From: Tanytarsus gracilentus
Lineage: Eukaryota; Arthropoda; Insecta; Diptera; Chironomidae
Length of the DNA stretch: 64,000 nucleotides
Direction of reading: 5' to 3'
Assembly (NCBI GenBank): GCA_038502055.1
Contig: JAXRKN010000043.1
Location: forward strand, 62,001 to 126,000
The notes below the pieces were generated by a model. It did no database searches. It was not told where the DNA came from and saw only the letters and a list, made by a program, of their open reading frames with translations. Within the stretch, counting starts at the first letter, position 1; every line of letters begins with the position of its first letter. Of the stretch, positions 62,019 to 64,000 are shown piece after piece. The translations under genes were made by a program, and so were the position numbers.

Positions 62019-64000
62019 GTGAGTCCTTAATTTATCATGTTCGTCCATTTCGCCTGAAACTGAGGGTAAAATTTTTAAATCTCCATGTGATTTTTTTCAA
62101 TGAAATTAAATTAAATTTTCATGAAGATTATAGAAATTTATGAGCATGGCCATAGCTCATTTTTGGTATCATCTCTCATCTTAGATGAAAGGTCATGTTT
62201 CGCCTGTTGTGGACCTTTTTTTTCTTTTTCCGCAGCAGCATATTTCACTGTCTATTGATTTTTTTGTCCGCCAGTGGAATGTGCGTGCGTGTGGAAAGAT
62301 GAGCAAAATCTTCAATATGAACAAAATTGTGCTTTTCTTGTTTCTATTTTATCGTTTGCAAAGATACCAAAAATTGTAAGGAAAAAAAGAGAAAGAAGCA
62401 AATAAAAACGGCTTTTAGGAATGTGGAAAGTCACCGAGTCTGCAAAAAATTTGATTTTCACTATAGATAAACAAAACAAGAAAATAAAAATCCTTGATGT
62501 TGGATTGATTTTTAATAAGCACATATTTTTTTAAAAATTGAGATTCACTAACATTCTGAATTAAAAATGCCTTAAATAATTTTAGAAATCTCTTGTTTAA
62601 TAAATTTCACATCAATGAATTGAAGCCTTCAAACTATATGAAAATTTTCTCGTCCTGATGAGCGTTCATAGATTTTTTGCTGAATAATATAATGTGTGCC
62701 GAGGATAAATATATGAGAATGTTTGACATCCACTATAGCAAAAAAAATATTTCGTTTCAACAATAACAAAAAACATGTTTTTCCCCTGTGCTTCATGTGT
62801 GAGAGCTGTCAAATCGTAAAAAAGTATAGAATGGCTGAGTGTGTATTGTATGAAATGTTAAAACGATAGGAGGAGGTGAGGAGAAATTGCACATTATTGT
62901 GAGTATATGTGAATGGAGCAGCAAAATCACCACCGGAACAATAAATAAAAAAATAAATTTGATTTGTGATTCATTGCTGATTTTTATCGTCAGACTCACT
63001 GTTCACAACACACAACTCACAATGTGTGTATGGCAGACACAGAATAAAAACAATTTTATTCCTTTTTCTTTTATATCGACCATTTACTTCCATCGCAATG
63101 TCGAGGTGGTCAAAGCATTTAACTATAACGTTTCATTTATATTCAAGTCTTTCTTACTGTTCCATTTAGTGTCTGTTTTTTCTCTCTGCCTCAAAACGCA
63201 AATGATAGAGATAAAGCACAGAGAAAACTTGCCATCGCTTTTCCTCATTTCTCTCTTTTTGTTTGTGTGAATATGTTGAGAGTTTTTCTACTCTCGCAGT
63301 CGTTCATTGAATTGCTCACAACAACAAGGAATGTCGAATATCCTTATCAACTAAAAACTGAACGGATGCTACAGTGGAAATGTAATAAAAATTGATTTGA
63401 AAAGTTTTCCTCAGAAAATAAAATACTAAAGCTTATGTGTGGAGTAAGAAAAAGAAGAAATATGTTGAGCTCTCAGCAGATTTATTTTTATTATTAATCA
63501 GACAAGGGTTGCAGTGAGAGTAGTCGTTAAGGGAAAGTTTTTAATTCAAAATGAAAATTTAGCTTGAAGAGAGGGAATAAAGGGAAATATGAAATCCTTT
63601 TCGGTAGTATAGTGTTGAAGTGCTGGGAAAGTTTTTCCAATTTGCGTCATCACTCAAAAGGTCAAGAAGAAAAGTTTCCGAATGACTTTTCAAACTGTTT
63701 TTCAACAAGGTTTTCTTTTAAAAATGATTGGACAGATTTTAATCATTTTATGGGTTTACTTTATAAAAAATATGTTTCATTCAAGAAAAACAATAACTTT
63801 GCAGAAATTGCGCTGTCAAAATCATACGACGACATAACAATGATATCCACAAATATTTATCTTTTCCTAAATTATTTTTGTCAGGAACGCGATTTATTCA
63901 TTTCATTATAATAAGACATGTGTAAGAGACGCGCAAAAAAAGTAATGTCAGCATATAAACCGCCAACATTTTCATCACAATTTATTTTCGGATGGTGTAG
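62019..64000 (+). other. Intron after the first Ig domain of the dpr gene, running off the window
   Basis: It starts at the donor G|GTGAGT in phase 1. No second Ig domain was found before the right edge. The open frame at 63564-63911 does not look like Ig sequence. Confidence 0.6.

Overview
This window is eukaryotic and arthropod, almost certainly insect and probably dipteran. It is very AT-rich and has spliced genes with short GT-AG introns. It carries a Dpr-type immunoglobulin receptor, a DIP-like immunoglobulin exon, ecdysteroid-kinase-like genes in tandem, and long (CT)n and (GT)n microsatellites. I cannot name the species. A nematoceran fly is a guess from composition and gene structure.

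Layout. Bases 1-115 are the end of one exon of an Ig-superfamily gene on the + strand, most like the third Ig domain of a DIP/lachesin-type cell-surface protein. Its remaining exons were not found. Three CHK/EcKinase-like genes follow on the + strand. Two are close paralogues packed head to tail (4322-5718 and 5861-7533), and one is a more divergent eight-exon gene (10802-13336). From 13.3 to 19.2 kb I see no gene, but there are degenerate dispersed repeats and palindromic sequence. A large ten-exon gene lies on the - strand (29534 down to 19410). It encodes a 1754-residue homologue of the ankyrin-BTB proteins ABTB2/ABTB3 (BTBD11). From 29.5 to 55.3 kb there is a gene desert with microsatellites, which may be regulatory sequence for the next gene. 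From 55284 to the right edge lies the 5' part of a dpr gene on the + strand (dpr6/dpr10 type). It has a signal-peptide exon, a linker exon and four exons that together make the first Ig domain. The second Ig domain is outside the window.

How the parts relate. DIP and Dpr proteins are known heterophilic partners in insect synapse wiring, so having a member of each family within 64 kb is notable, although linkage alone proves nothing. The kinase-like genes are a typical local expansion of a detoxification or ecdysteroid-phosphorylating family and have no evident functional link to the neuronal genes. Exon boundaries were set by hand from splice consensus, intron phase and continuity of the protein. 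All phases close without a frameshift in the three kinase genes and the ABTB gene. No tRNA, rRNA, CRISPR, viral gene or intact transposon was seen, and I found no clearly new biological system. The least explained items are the dispersed repeat family, the palindromic TCGACTCGAA array at 17.7 kb and the unusual dpr exon boundaries.
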